Below, in pieces: positions 1 through 10,816 of a stretch of DNA of 64,000 bases (the stretch's first letter is position 1; each line of letters opens with the position of its first letter). This DNA comes from Vandiemenella viatica. Lineage: Eukaryota; Arthropoda; Insecta; Orthoptera; Morabidae. The notes under the pieces are model-generated. The model was not told the DNA's origin, did no database searches, and was given only the letters and a program-made list of their open reading frames with translations. The translations under genes were made by a program, and so were the position numbers. The stretch spans positions 272,863,930 through 272,927,929 of the forward strand of contig JARYHS010008074.1 of the NCBI GenBank assembly GCA_031002005.1, written 5' to 3'.

Positions 1-1180
1 GTGTCTCGAGCCATTTTCCTCTATAGATATCTATCCAAAATCAATAAATCAAGTAAGATTATGAGGAATATTGTCTCAGCTTTGGTGTCATCATATTTTA
101 GGAAAGAAGTTTTTGGAATTCAACCCTTAAAGGGAAAAAGTATAAATGGTTCTACAACGCATTTTTGTGTCACGAGCTATTTATCTCCCTTAATATCTAA
201 CCGATATAGGTAAATGAGATATCATATTCAAGACTAAGGTCTCCGTCGTGGTAACATTACATTTTAAGAAATGAATTTTTCTTAATTCGAGCCTTATACG
301 GCAAAAATTTTAATTTTTCTAAAATGCGTTTTTTTGTATCTCCAGCCATTTATCTCCCTTGACAATTAAACAAAATTGATAAACGAGGTATCATTTAAAA
401 GATTGAGGTCTTCGTAATGTCTTCGGTTAAGTTACTACATTTTAAGAAAGAAATTAAAAAAAAATTCTAAGTTAGAGGGCAAAAGTATTAATATTTTTAC
501 AACGCATTTTTCTGTCACCGCATTCGGGAGGGCGGTGGTTCGAATGCCCGTCCGGGCTTCCAGATTTGAGTTTTCCATGGTTTCCCAAATCACTCCAGGC
601 AAATGCCGGGATGCTTCCTTCAAAAGGCCATGGCCGAATTCTTTCCCATTCCTTGCACCCCATCCTTTCCCGTCTCTAAAGACCTCGCTGTTAGAGAGAC
701 GTTAAGCAGATAAAAGAAAAAAATTCTGTCACCAGCTATTTATTTCCCTTGATACCTAACCGAAATCAATAAATGAGGTATCGATTTTAATATTAAATTA
801 TCCACTATGGTCACATCATATTTTTAAAAAAACTTTCTCCAAATTCAACCGTTAAAGGGTAAAAATATCTTCATTTCTCAAAACTTTTTTTTTTTAACTC
901 GCTTGATAACTAACCGAAATCGATAAATGAGCCATCATTTTAAAGATCAAGGTGGCTCCTTTGGTCACACCATATTTTATAAATGGAATTTTTTGGAATT
1001 CGACCCTTAAAGGACAAAAGTATCAATATTATTTATGCAACGTATTTTTTTTTTTTTAAATTTATTCAAGCCATTTATCTTCTTCGATACCTAGCCGAAA
1101 TAGATAAATGATATATCGTTTTGAAAATTAAGGTCTCCAGCTAGGTAAAATCATAAATTACGAAAGAATTTTTCGGAATT
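1..1180. repeat. Satellite array A, ~168 bp monomers
   Basis: Diverged tandem repeats. The landmark 'gtgtcNcgagccattta' recurs near 1, 167, 335, 511/727 (either side of the SINE), about 885 and about 1065, a period of roughly 166-180 bp. Each monomer carries in the same order: tttatctccctt, a 'cgaaatcNataaatgagg' block, an 'aaggtctc' block, 'catcatattttaagaaag', 'ggaattcgacccttaaaggg' and a T-rich end. The array runs off the left edge of the window. A second array of the same family lies at 52456-53072. No protein is implied; open frames here are accidental. Confidence 0.8.
520..723 (+). mobile_element. SINE, tRNA-derived head, inserted in satellite
   Basis: A 204 bp insertion flanked by a perfect 10 bp duplication, ttctgtcacc, at 510-519 and 724-733. 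Its head holds a B-box-like 'ggttcgaatgc' at 537-547. The body 'caaatgccgggatgcttcct' to 'gacctcgctgtt' resembles a repeat I associate from memory with grasshopper sequences. It ends in an A-rich tail. It interrupts one satellite monomer exactly, so it is younger than the array. Confidence 0.75.
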
Positions 1181-2344
1181 TGGTGCTTAGAGTGGTAGCG
1201 CGTATGAGACTGTTCAGAACGAAGTCCCTAGATTGCAACAGCCGATATTGCGGAGACGCCTACCTATTAAATTTAAAAAATTATTTGCTACAAGGTTAAG
1301 GTTCTACTTTTCATTGTATTACAAGCATTCAGCCTCACTATTCGTCGCATTTTATTCGCGAAATTTTCACACGGGTCGTCTAGTAATATTTGTTTTAATT
1401 GTGTGTAGCTCACAGTGTCCTGTCAGTTAATTTATTCATGGATGCTTAGAAATATTATTAGGTAACGTGCATAACCAAGAACAATGATGTAAAGCATGAC
1501 GTCATTGCGGATGTCAGAGTGATGTCATGGCATGACAGGTGACATCATACATGACAGACTTGCTTATTATGTGTATAGATGTTGTTAACCTACAGTAAAA
1601 GGTTAGGATATTTGCAAGATTACATAACGCTGTATAATACGATTACACCAAGAGAGGTTTGTGAACAAATGTGAGGGGACATATAGATGGGTAGATACAC
1701 ATGGAGTGGATATGAATGTTAAGAGGAGTTAGTTTATTAGGTAAACAAAGATGAATCGGCATTAAAGGACTGGAGAAGGTGAGTGAAGAGACTTGTAAGA
1801 ATGGTGATAAGGCTTGAATAAATATTTGTGGAATATTTAGAAACAGCATGTGGAAGGACCAATATAATTAATTATCAACTGATTTTATGTATAAGGGTGT
1901 AGGAATGTTTTAATTTGTAGATAGGGAAGTGAGGGACTGGAACAAGTTACACAAAATGAACAATATACCTCCGTTTGTGAAGGACTTTAGTGTAAAAATA
2001 TGTATAAATTCCAAGTAGGCGTGTAGCTTAAATTGTTAATGAAGCATGAGATCAATTTCAATTATTAATAATTTTACATTCATCTCTTAGCTTCAACTAC
2101 TTCATTTGTTTCCCCAATGCATCTATGATAGGTATCTCTGTGATAATCTATTTTCATCTTCTCACCAACCTCTACCCTAAAAAATGCACACTTCTAGCCT
2201 CATCATATAGCTATAACTTTCATATAGCTTTAACTAATATCTCAGAACATACCCTCCTGTCCTCATTAATGAAACCCCTATATTTACTTCCATTATATCA
2301 ACTGACCTAACATTAACATTGAATTAGGGTTTTTTTTTAGGGGG
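1181..2344. other. No gene seen; intronic or intergenic DNA
   Basis: AT-rich sequence with no supportable gene. A tRNA A-box-like stretch (tagagtggtagcgcgt) lies near 1190-1206 without a convincing B box. A cluster of TGACRTCA-like motifs lies at 1495-1560. A T8/G13 homopolymer junction lies at about 2331-2352. Confidence 0.5.
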
Positions 2345-2702
2345 GGGGGGGGACCTTGTAACATGTGCAATAGTGAGATACTACTTGGCAGTAGAACCTT
2401 TTCCCCCTCATTTTTTACTTCCACATCTCTTTTCGTAGTGGCCCGCTGCATATTTCCTACATCTACATGAGATTCGTCCTCCCTTGTCTCTGGTAACAGG
2501 TCAAACCTATTTCACTCTTCTATTTCTAATGTGTTTAATACCCTCATCCTGTTAACCCTACAATCTGTTACCAGCTCCCACAACCAACTATCTTTCCTTT
2601 CTACATTTATGGGCTGAACCTGAAGGGCCCTAATAATTTCATCCCACGTTTTGTTCCACATTATGAAAGTTTTGTCAATACAGTGGACAAATCTCTCTTC
2701 AC
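2345..2702 (-). pseudogene. Unclassified coding fossil, downstream half
   Basis: Read on the minus strand from 2700 to 2345, one frame stays open for about 115 codons with a single stop (TGA near 2513-2515). It includes the stretches WNKTWDEII, KDSWLWELVTDCRVNRMR and LNTLEIEE. I do not recognise the family; a retroelement ORF is likely but unproven. The frame ends exactly at the hAT left end at 2703 and continues beyond the hAT right end (9429-9560), which suggests one ORF split by the insertion. Confidence 0.45.
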
Positions 2703-2875
2703 TAGAGCTGTAAAAGTAACGATGTATTCGTTACTGAGTTACAGGTTTGTTGCCTGACTCCAAGTACCGAATCATTACTCACAAATTAATTTTGTTACTC
2801 ACATGTGTCGTATATATACGAACAATATGTATTATGTGTCATGCGGGAGCTGGAATGGTTCGCCCAGCAATTGAA

Positions 2876-3095
2876 TGAGCAGATGTTTGTTTTGAAATTA
2901 GTTGGTTTAAGTGTCCTGCAATTGTGATATTAGGTATTATTCTGAAGTATGTAATTTTCAGTACAGTAAATCAAGTGAACAAACAATTTACCTCAATTTA
3001 TTTTACTCAGTGAAGAATTTAATTGTACTTTACAAAGTACTAACAAAGACATTCATACAATGTTTCATGCTAGTGCTCAATTGTATCAGAAGTAT
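2876..3095 (+). repeat. Copy of hAT right subterminal region near left end
   Basis: This stretch matches 8983-9340 in the same orientation. Shared blocks include 'tgtttgttttgaaattag', 'acagtaaRtcaagtg', 'aatttattttact' and 'catgctagtgNtcRattgta'. A right-end-like block next to the left end means internal duplication, or a deleted copy fused to a longer one. Confidence 0.6.
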
Positions 3096-3724
3096 TGCGA
3101 CATAGCAATCAATGAATTTTAAAAATAAAAAAATAAAATCATTAATCAGAAATGCGGATGAGTGGGGAAATTACCACAGGTGCATGTGCCCTATCACAAT
3201 TAAAAAACATATTTTGAATGTGAACGAAAGAATGAAGTTTGAACATCATTCGTAGTATACATACGCGTGTATCTGTGGGAATTTTGATTTGAATTCGTTT
3301 CGTTACAATTAAAAATGTTTGTGTACAAACACATTGTGAGAACATTATTTTAATGCAATTAATATTATTTGCTGTTAAGTTTTGATATTTTTAATGAGGT
3401 AACTAGTTTTGACAATGTAAGGACTAATTCTGTAGTTTTTATTTTGTTTAATATTAAAATTTACAGTGCATTATTGGCTAGTTGACTAAATTTGAAAAAT
3501 AGGTTAATACTTTACCAGAGTATCTTTATTTCTCGAAAAACATACTATTTTTTAAAAAGGCGAACATTTACATTATGTATTTTGCATTAAAAAAAAAACC
3601 AATTTAAATTTACCGCGAAAACACTCAATATTGTCATGGCCTCTTGAATAACGTCACACCTCGCGAACGTAAACAAAGCAGTCATATATGTATATGGCAG
3701 GTGACAAGTGTTCTTTAGTTAAAC

Positions 3725-3918
3725 ATGAATTCCTCGTTTTATAAGTACTGTGCAGTGCCCCAGTGTAAAAGTACAGCAATAAAAATGCCAAACAAGTTAT
3801 TTATATATGTTCCAAACAATGAACAAATACTGAAAAAGTGGTTAAAACTTACAAGGAGGAAGGATGCTCATAGGTTATCTGCAGATCAAGTATCCATTTT
3901 TGTGAAAATCATTTTGAT
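3725..3918 (+). pseudogene. THAP-domain exon with frameshift
   Basis: The ATG at 3725 opens a THAP-type (C2CH) DNA-binding domain. The first metal pair is C-x4-C in YCAVPQC. A KLFIYVP stretch follows, then a W-containing helix (KKWLKLTRR). The second pair, C-x2-H in FCENHFD, is encoded at 3898-3918 but in another frame, so about one base is missing between 3889 and 3897. Directly after HFD comes GTAAGT (3919-3924), a perfect splice donor at the usual end of the domain core. THAP domains occur in P-element transposases and in THAP-hAT fusion proteins. Whether this exon belongs to the surrounding hAT, to a P-like element or to a host gene cannot be told here; no downstream exon was found. Confidence 0.65.
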
Positions 3919-4798
3919 GTAAGTGTTTGTGCACAATATATTTCTAAATCTAAAGCAAAAATGATGAATTTTGCAGAACCACTACTTTTCAAGTATTTAT
4001 AACATAAGGTATGAGTTGACATTGTTTTGGTTTTATGATTTAAAATCTTTCTTTAGTGTTACGTTTAATATAATAAACACTCTCTGGCAGTGCTATCATT
4101 ACCGTGGTGCCACAATCTGATGATAGATTCTTATGCAGCTCGATGAAACAAATTGAAAATAAATAATATTTATATATATATTTTCATATCTCTCATGGTT
4201 CTCAGAAAGGTAATGTTGTTGGGCTGATACAAAGCTTAGAGCAGACAGAAAATTGGCAGTGCCATAGCTTTAAATTTGTCACACCTGTTTTTTTTGAGGA
4301 TATACTTTTCTAGAAAAGGTGTATACAAAAGCAAAAACAAAGGCTCGGACGCAATGACAGGGTTCCAAGAAGGAAATGTGCTGTCGGTCTGAAATTTACT
4401 ACACACATTCCTAAAGCCATATTATTTCATAATGCAGCCATCAAACATATGAAATATGTATCAAGTTGTTTGAAATATGGGTAGATCGTTACAAGTTATC
4501 ACACGATAAATATGTGTTATTACCTGTTTCTGTTCATTGCAGATGTATCTTACGATTTATTGTTGCAGAGAAAACTGCATTTCACGTACAGAAGTAATGA
4601 CACAGGTAATAATACGAAATACTCATTTTGGCAGGCATATTGCACAGACACTTTTATATTTGTATCGGTTAGGTGTTGCAGGTACTGAGATAATGTGTTA
4701 ATATCCTCATTGGGGCCAACGTCTTATGGCAAAGTTGATGGTTATGGGGCAATGTTTCTGATCACCAGCTACACTCCATGTTAACACGAAAATACCTT

Positions 4799-4965
4799 CT
4801 GGACCAAGCAGTAAAATTATAAATCCATGGCAGTGGCACGTATGTATTTTTGATTCGTATCAAAAGTAAGTGAGTTAGCGTTTATGTGGAAATGAGGCCT
4901 GGACCAAGCTGTAAAATTATGCATTCATGGCAGTGGTGAATATGTATTTTCGATTCGTACCAAAA
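4799..4965. repeat. Two-copy tandem repeat, 100 bp period
   Basis: 4799-4865 and 4899-4965 share 'ctggaccaagc', 'gtaaaattat', 'catggcagtgg' and 'tatgtatttt' followed by 'gattcgta', spaced exactly 100 bp. The copies are diverged, so the duplication is old. Confidence 0.75.
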
Positions 4966-6321
4966 TAAAGCCAGTTTTTTAAGTTGTTTTGTTAGATTGC
5001 GTCGGCAATCATGTTCTCAGATGAACAATGTATGTTACAATCGCTTCAATATTCAATTGTTGGTTGTGGCATATAACAATGTCACTGAACCTGTTTGCGG
5101 GATTATAACTTACATTATTTCTACAAATCTGTGTTTCTCGTTTTTCCTGGCAATATCTTATTTGGTGATGAATTTCTGGCCGATTTTGACGTCTGAGATA
5201 TAGCAACATACCTGCTACTGAAAGGTAAGCTATATCTGTAATGATAAATTCAGTGCCGAATTAACGTTTTATGAAATAATATGTCTTTAGGAATGTGTGT
5301 AGTATTTCACTCAGGTCTTACTTCTGGTTTATCTATTTAACACTTGCTTATACTTCGCAAATGTAACCTCATATCAGTATCAATTAATTTATAAAACATG
5401 TCTTGTTTACAAAACTGAAATAATGCTATTTAAGATTATATTTAGACTTGCAACGAATAGTATATTTGGCCATACGGTTATTCGGTGAGGAAGTCTGCCG
5501 AATATTTGGCAAAAGTATTCGGCCGGAGTGAGCCAAAATCGGTATTGCTGTGCTTGTTTCTCGCCTGCCTGTTAAAGCAGAGTTACTTCCCACCACTCTA
5601 TGCCTGTTTTAACAAGCTTGAAGTATGGCCTCAAGTACCTATGTTGGATTATTTATGACATTTTTTTTATTTTTTTTTATTTTTTTTTTTTTAAAGTTAA
5701 CATCCAATGAGGTGTGAAAATGGAAAGCTTTCTTATGATAGTTCAAAATACAGGATAAGCAGTTGGTATAACCTTCTTAAGACCAAATTGCTGATACCAC
5801 TTTCTGAATTCCCCCTACATAGTAGGGCAGTGATTACTTCGATCAATAATCTTCTTGTAGTATGATATGCCATTCTTCACTACATGGATCGATAACGGAG
5901 TGCAGTATTTCTGTAGTCACAACATCCTCATACCTCGTTTTTAAATCTGCGAGTAGGGCATTTAGAACCAATGTTGAATTTAGGCCAAAACGTCATCATC
6001 CTCAACATTTATCAGTTACAAGTTGGAGAACTGGGAAGATTCGTGGCTTCCGTTTGTTAGAATATATTAATTCTGACAAGAAAACCTAAAATTATGGTCT
6101 TAGTTTTATTAAATTCAGACTATCACTTTGTAACCGCAAGTCAACACAATTAAAATTAGCAAATACATCTGTTAAATAAACCGTGTATGGTTTTCATTTC
6201 ATCTGTACTAAAAGCTTGAAATTACTTTACTAAATGCCTGAACTGCTGAAAGTGGGTGGACCGCATTTTCATTTCGTGGATTCCAAAATTTCCTTGTTAC
6301 TCACACAGAAGTCCCTGTAGG

Positions 6322-6598
6322 ATTTTGGTTTGGGAGGGGCTTGAGCGGATCTTGGTTTGGGGGGGGGGGTGGCTTGGGTTAATTTTTGTTCAGAGGGCTT
6401 GCCTTCAGTGGATTTTCATTTGGGGGGGGGGCAAGAGTCAGCCATGGGGTAGTCTTTATAGCCACTACGGGCCTCAAATCCGTAGAGTTAAAAAAAAAAA
6501 AAAAAAGGCCTCAAAAATTACAATGTCGGGGGTGGATCTAGATACTTTTTCGGAGGGGGGGCTTGATCCCCTAGCTCCTCCCCCTGGATCCGCCCCTG
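6322..6598 (-). mobile_element. Small non-autonomous hAT-like element (MITE)
   Basis: The right end is 'cctggatccgcccctg', the complement of CAGGGGCGGATCCAGG, a hAT-like terminus. It is flanked by perfect 8 bp duplications cctgtagg at 6314-6321 and 6599-6606 (the next two bases also match). The left end has no matching terminus; a decayed version, cttgagcggatcttgg, lies about 17 bases inside. The interior is G-rich, with a GGATYTTSRTTTGGG unit repeated three times and an A17 tract. Confidence 0.45.
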
Positions 6599-6915
6599 CC
6601 TGTAGGATCAATACTAACCACTCTGGGAAACATTGCTCTATTTTTATAGATAAACATCACCAGATCGAAATCGCACCATCACCGTCTAAGTAAACCAAAC
6701 TAATAGCTGTAGATGACGGTGGGTATCGGCTGTGTGTCGGACGGCGATGCGATGCGGTGTCGTTTGAACCAACTTCAATCGAGTGAGCGGCAACAATAGA
6801 AAAACAGTTGGTGTGGTGGCGGTGTACCCGACTTTTAGTTTGATTGTGCAGCGTTAAGCAGTCAGTTTACTTTGTGTTGATTTGATTACTTTAAAAGTGA
6901 AGTTGTGTGACAATC

Positions 6916-8345
6916 ATGGCTTCTAAAAAGAAGTCACCTCTATGGACATACTTTGAGGACGAATAAAATGATACGAAAACTGTCGTGTGTAAATTGTGCG
7001 AAACAAAAATTCCTCGAGGTGGAGTTGGCAAGAAAGCAACTACATCAGGAATGGTAAACCATCTGAGAAATAAACACAACGAAGAATACCGTAAGTTGCA
7101 ACCTACGCTTCCTAAGGGGCAAGTATTTACAGATCAAAATATGGGTGCAAATAAACCTAAGACATCAAAAAGAGTTGAGTCGTGAAGAATGTACTGAAAT
7201 ACCTAAACAATGGGATATTAATGATCCCAAGGCTAAAAAATACCATCGTTTAATTGGCGAAATGGTAGTACTTGACAATGAGGCAGTAAATACGGTAGAA
7301 AGGGCTGGTTTTAGAAGACTGTTAAATAGCGCTTTGCCTCGGTATAATATACCATGTCGCCCTTACTTTTCAAACAAAATAATTCCAGAAATATATGAAA
7401 AGGTAGTAAAGACAATTAAAAAATGCTTTCAGAGACTGATTTTATTTCCGTCACATGTGACATGTGGACGTACTTGCATAATCACATTAGTTTTTTTAAA
7501 AAAGTTTTACTGTGCATTTTATTGATCGTGAATTCAATGTCAAACATGTCGTTCTGAGCATCAAGCATTTTGAGGGGCAGCACACTGCACAAAATATTGC
7601 AGTTACTCTATAAGAAGTAGCAAGTTTCTGGGACAACTTGCTGGCAAAGATTTATGTCGTCATTCATGATAACGGACGAAGCATAGTAAAAGCCGTCAGT
7701 AATGCAGGGTTGGCCTCAGTTCGTTGTTTCATTCATACTCTCCAATTAATTGTTGTCGATTGTCTGAAAGTTCAGTCAGAAGTGATGAAAATGATAGCTG
7801 CAGGAAGGAGGATCGTGACTCATTTCAATCATTCCGGTATTGCACAAGAAAAACTGCTTTGCAATCCAAAAGCAATTGGTCTCTCCAAGCATGAATTGCT
7901 GCAAGATGCCAGTACGCGGCGGAATTCCACATATTATATGCTTGAAAGGCTAATGGAATAAAAACGGGCAATTTCAGTGTATTTCACAGACTGCAATATT
8001 GCCAACTTGACTGCTGCTCAATGACAGCTTTTAGAGCAACTTTTGAGATTACTACAACCATTTAAAGAACTAACAAAAATAACCAGTTCCGAATATGCAT
8101 GCATTTCTGAAATTATTCTGTATGTTGTTACTCTAACGCAATATTGCGATAAAACTAGCACATCAGAGCTAACAGCCAACTTAAGCCAAGTGGGACTTGT
8201 CATTAAACAAGGGTTGAACAAACGATTTGAAGACATTGCCACAAATACTTTTAATTCTTACACCAATATCATTCCATGCCTCATCATCAATATGCGCCTT
8301 GTACACTCCCATGACCCTCTTCACACTCCTCCTGTCTTCCATTGA
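6916..8345 (+). pseudogene. hAT transposase with BED zinc finger, broken
   Basis: The ATG at 6916 starts MASKKKSPLWTYFEDE, followed at once by a stop (6964). After it comes a BED-type zinc finger, CKLC followed by HLRNKH (C-x2-C, H-x4-H), at about 6993-7077. A frameshift near 7165-7185 leads into 7200-7440 (WDINDPKAKKYHRLIGEM, then FRRLLNSALPRYNIPCR), typical of the hAT core. Further pieces follow at 7550-7960 (IVKAVSNAGL, CFIHTLQLIV) and 8043-8250 (LLQPFKELTKITSSE), in differing frames. No clear C-terminal hATC dimerisation block was found before 8740. It would have been a cut-and-paste transposase; with several stops and frameshifts it is dead. About 200 bp upstream resembles a 5' leader. 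Confidence 0.75.
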
Positions 8346-8930
8346 ATCCTATTACAGCTCTTTTATCATATCGGTTACTTATTGCATTCTGCGATAATTT
8401 CCAGAAACAAATCTAGTAGCCCTTTTTTGCAGTTCCAGAATTCCATAAAGAAAGAACAAGGTACAGTGACTTTATTCCTTTTGCCTGGTGTGTTATCGTA
8501 TTATTACTGCAGGGTGATCAATGCGGTACTGGCTTTGATGTTGAATGTTTGCTGCAACTGCAATGCAACATCAAATATAATCGCACATTTGTTCTGTACC
8601 TTTGCTATTGATACTTTTAAAATGAAACAATTAAAGCGGAAGTCGGTAGCATTCTGCCTGCAGGCCCGATTTGATGGTATGTCCACAATTATTTTAACAA
8701 ATATATCACAAAAAGATGAAGAATTTAAAAAATAAATGAAAATAGTAATGGAAGACAGTGGTGAAACCTCCTATTTGAAAAAGAAATACTTTGTTGAGAT
8801 TATAATATTTGTTAAATACATGTCCTATTATCATATCAGGCTTCTATGCAGGGTTTTGAGTAGGCTACTTTAAAAAATAACTTTCAATAGTTATTGTCAC
8901 TAGATATGTCACATTCAGATAAAAGGTCGG

Positions 8931-8933
<3 letters not shown>

Positions 8934-8974
<41 letters not shown>
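8934..8974. repeat. Poly-T tract, 41 bases
   Basis: An uninterrupted run of T within the hAT composite. It may be the A-tail of a minus-strand retroelement, but no body was recognised. Confidence 0.9.
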
Positions 8975-8975
<1 letters not shown>

Positions 8976-9428
8976 TATGCAAACAGGTGTTTGTTTTGAA
9001 ATTAGATTATTCTCTCGTATATAATATTCATTACAGTAAGTCAAGTGTACATTCAGAGGTTTTCCTTAAGATTCATGTGCTAATTACTTGACTTTAACTT
9101 CTATCCAAACAACTTACCTAAACTTATTTTACTAATGAAACAATTTACTTAAACTGTACCAAGTACGAATGATGTCGTCCCATATGCGACCTGACTCGAT
9201 GCGAATGCGATGCTTCATGCCAATTTGAATTGTATCAAGAGTAATGAGTAACAAAATGATACGATAGTAATGAAGTTATCCCATACACGACGTGACTTGA
9301 TGTGATGCATCATGCTAGTGTTCGATTGTATCAAAAGTAACAAGTAATGATTTGAAAGTAAAGGGTACTCATTGGTTTAGTAACGAGTATATAAGAGTAC
9401 AGAATTTCTCCTTATTTTTACAGCTCTA

Positions 9429-9560
9429 CTCTCCAGTGATGTCATATCTCACACTTGGTACAATTTACACCTCATGCCACAACTCTGTGACAGGTGACAT
9501 ATTTTCAGACATAATTTTTCCTGCTAAGCACACTAAGCTGCTCACTCGATAACACCATTC
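9429..9560 (-). pseudogene. Unclassified coding fossil, upstream half
   Basis: Minus-strand reading toward 9429 gives MSPVTELWHEV, a stop, then IVPSVRYDITGE. Joined through the 8 bp target duplication this leads in frame into ERFVHCIDKTF at 2700 and below. One in-frame stop is present and the frame is unclear further upstream. The family is unknown. Its main value is that it supports the hAT boundaries at 2703 and 9428. Confidence 0.35.
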
Positions 9561-10661
9561 CTGTACTGCAAAAGTAATTCAGATAGTTTCAGATATTTCG
9601 CAATATCCGAGAAACTTGTGCAAGACTTGGCGTTCTCTATTTAAGGAGCTCCAGAAGCAGGAATGGGGACAGCTGTTTACAAGCACTTGTAAGGGAAGCC
9701 ACACAGGGCTTATCGCCGATTTGGCAGAAGGAGCGGAGGAGAACCCAGAAGGTTCATGTAGATACGCAGCCAAACCATCAGCCATGTTTGGTTAACTATT
9801 ATATATGGTGCAGAAATAGATACACTTCCTATGTAGCTGTACATTTATTAGTTAGGGGTTATAAGGAGTTGACGGCAGACTAGTATCATTTTTATTTGGA
9901 AATGATTTGATGCTTGAGATTGGTCACTGTAAATAATGTAAATTTTGAAGAATACAGTTTTCTTAAAATTCATCTGGAAGTCTACTGTGAACTCTATTTC
10001 TACCATACCTTCTCTAGTTAAGGTTATCAGCTAGATGGCAACCATAAAACTGAATTAACAATCTCTCCTTAGGCCTCACAAATGGTCATAATTTCGACCA
10101 AGCTTGTATACTCTAACCCCGGTGTCAAGTTTCTTTCTGACAATTCCACAGTCTGTTCTGAGCCACAAACAGTAATAGTGCTTATGCACTGTTGTGTGGA
10201 ATAAACTATCTATAATGACAAATCATCAAAATTTTTGTTAGATGTTGTTTGGCAAAAATTGGACTCCAATAGTGCACACTACATCACAGCCTCAAGATAT
10301 GAGCTTTTCCAGCAAGGTAATGACTGTGCACATTCTGTTCATTCAACCACACATAGTGCAAGACTGAATCACAATTACTAGACTTCACCACAGTAAGGCA
10401 CTTGTGGGAGCATTTAAAACCAAAGAATTGACAGAAAACTCCATAATAAGCTAGCCAATTTCATGATAATCATTTGTAACGACACAAACTTATGCCCAAT
10501 GATAAACAAATATGACCAATCAATTCCAATGAGATGCAACACTCTCATGCTATATTATTTTTTCATAAATTTATTCAAATAATGCGGTATCAATATTAGA
10601 CAATTTTATTTTGAACAAACACTTGCAACTTCTATATGTATTATTAAATATTCAGACTTAC
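9561..10661. other. Intron sequence 3' of the last visible PANK4 exon
   Basis: No gene or clear repeat recognised. A 'ctatttaaggagctcc' TATA-like stretch lies near 9635-9652 in a slightly GC-richer patch (9600-9780) that could be decayed LTR or promoter DNA; I would not call it. The next PANK4 exon is not seen and must lie below position 1 or have been missed. Confidence 0.4.
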
Positions 10662-10816
10662 TTGTGTTCCCCTACTCAGCAATTCTCTAGCAAATGGTAA
10701 TATTCCAAGAACAATGTCAACACCACTATTGTCAACAAATATGGCTGCACATTTATGAGGTGGACCTCTCAGTCTCTCCAACCAATCGTCTAAGCAGTCA
10801 ATAAGCCAGGGACGTG
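10662..10816 (-). CDS. Pank4: PANK4-like phosphatase, third visible exon (partial gene)
   Basis: A 155 bp exon with acceptor ttttcttttccag just upstream and donor GTAAGT (10656-10661). It completes a split Pro codon with the previous exon and reads [18 protein letters not shown], then [14 protein letters not shown], then [14 protein letters not shown]. The DNSG pair is the start of the DUF89 phosphatase active site, where Asp and Asn bind the metal that activates water for dephosphorylation. Known PANK4 proteins dephosphorylate 4'-phosphopantetheine or its damaged forms and so restrain coenzyme A synthesis in the cytosol. Only 221 bp separate it from the exon before. Assignment rests on a continuous, family-typical protein across three exons. 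The remaining C-terminal exons are outside or unseen. Confidence 0.87.

Larger units (their letters stand above)
2703..9428 (+). mobile_element. hAT-superfamily composite element, 6.7 kb
   Basis: The ends are short inverted repeats: 'tagagctgtaaaa' at 2703 and its complement 'tttttacagctcta' ending at 9428. They are flanked by 8 bp near-duplicates, ctcttcac (2695-2702) and ctctccag (9429-9436), the duplication size expected for hAT. Both subterminal regions are rich in GTAAC/GTAAT words. Inside are a THAP-domain exon, a small MITE, a 41-base T run and a broken BED-hAT transposase. At 6.7 kb it is longer than a simple hAT, so later insertions or rearrangement are likely. The single coding frame that appears to continue across it supports these ends. 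Confidence 0.6.

Noticed and set aside
5460..5535. Repeated cgaatatttggc/cggttattcggt words suggestive of another transposon end
   Set aside because: No partner inverted repeat or target duplication could be found nearby.
5862..6089. A 75-codon frame with a basic HHPQHLSVTSWRTGK stretch
   Set aside because: No recognisable domain, start context or splice signals; left unannotated.
6256..6693. A 145-codon plus-strand frame
   Set aside because: It crosses the G-rich MITE and an A17 tract; composition is driven by low complexity and it spans both MITE boundaries.
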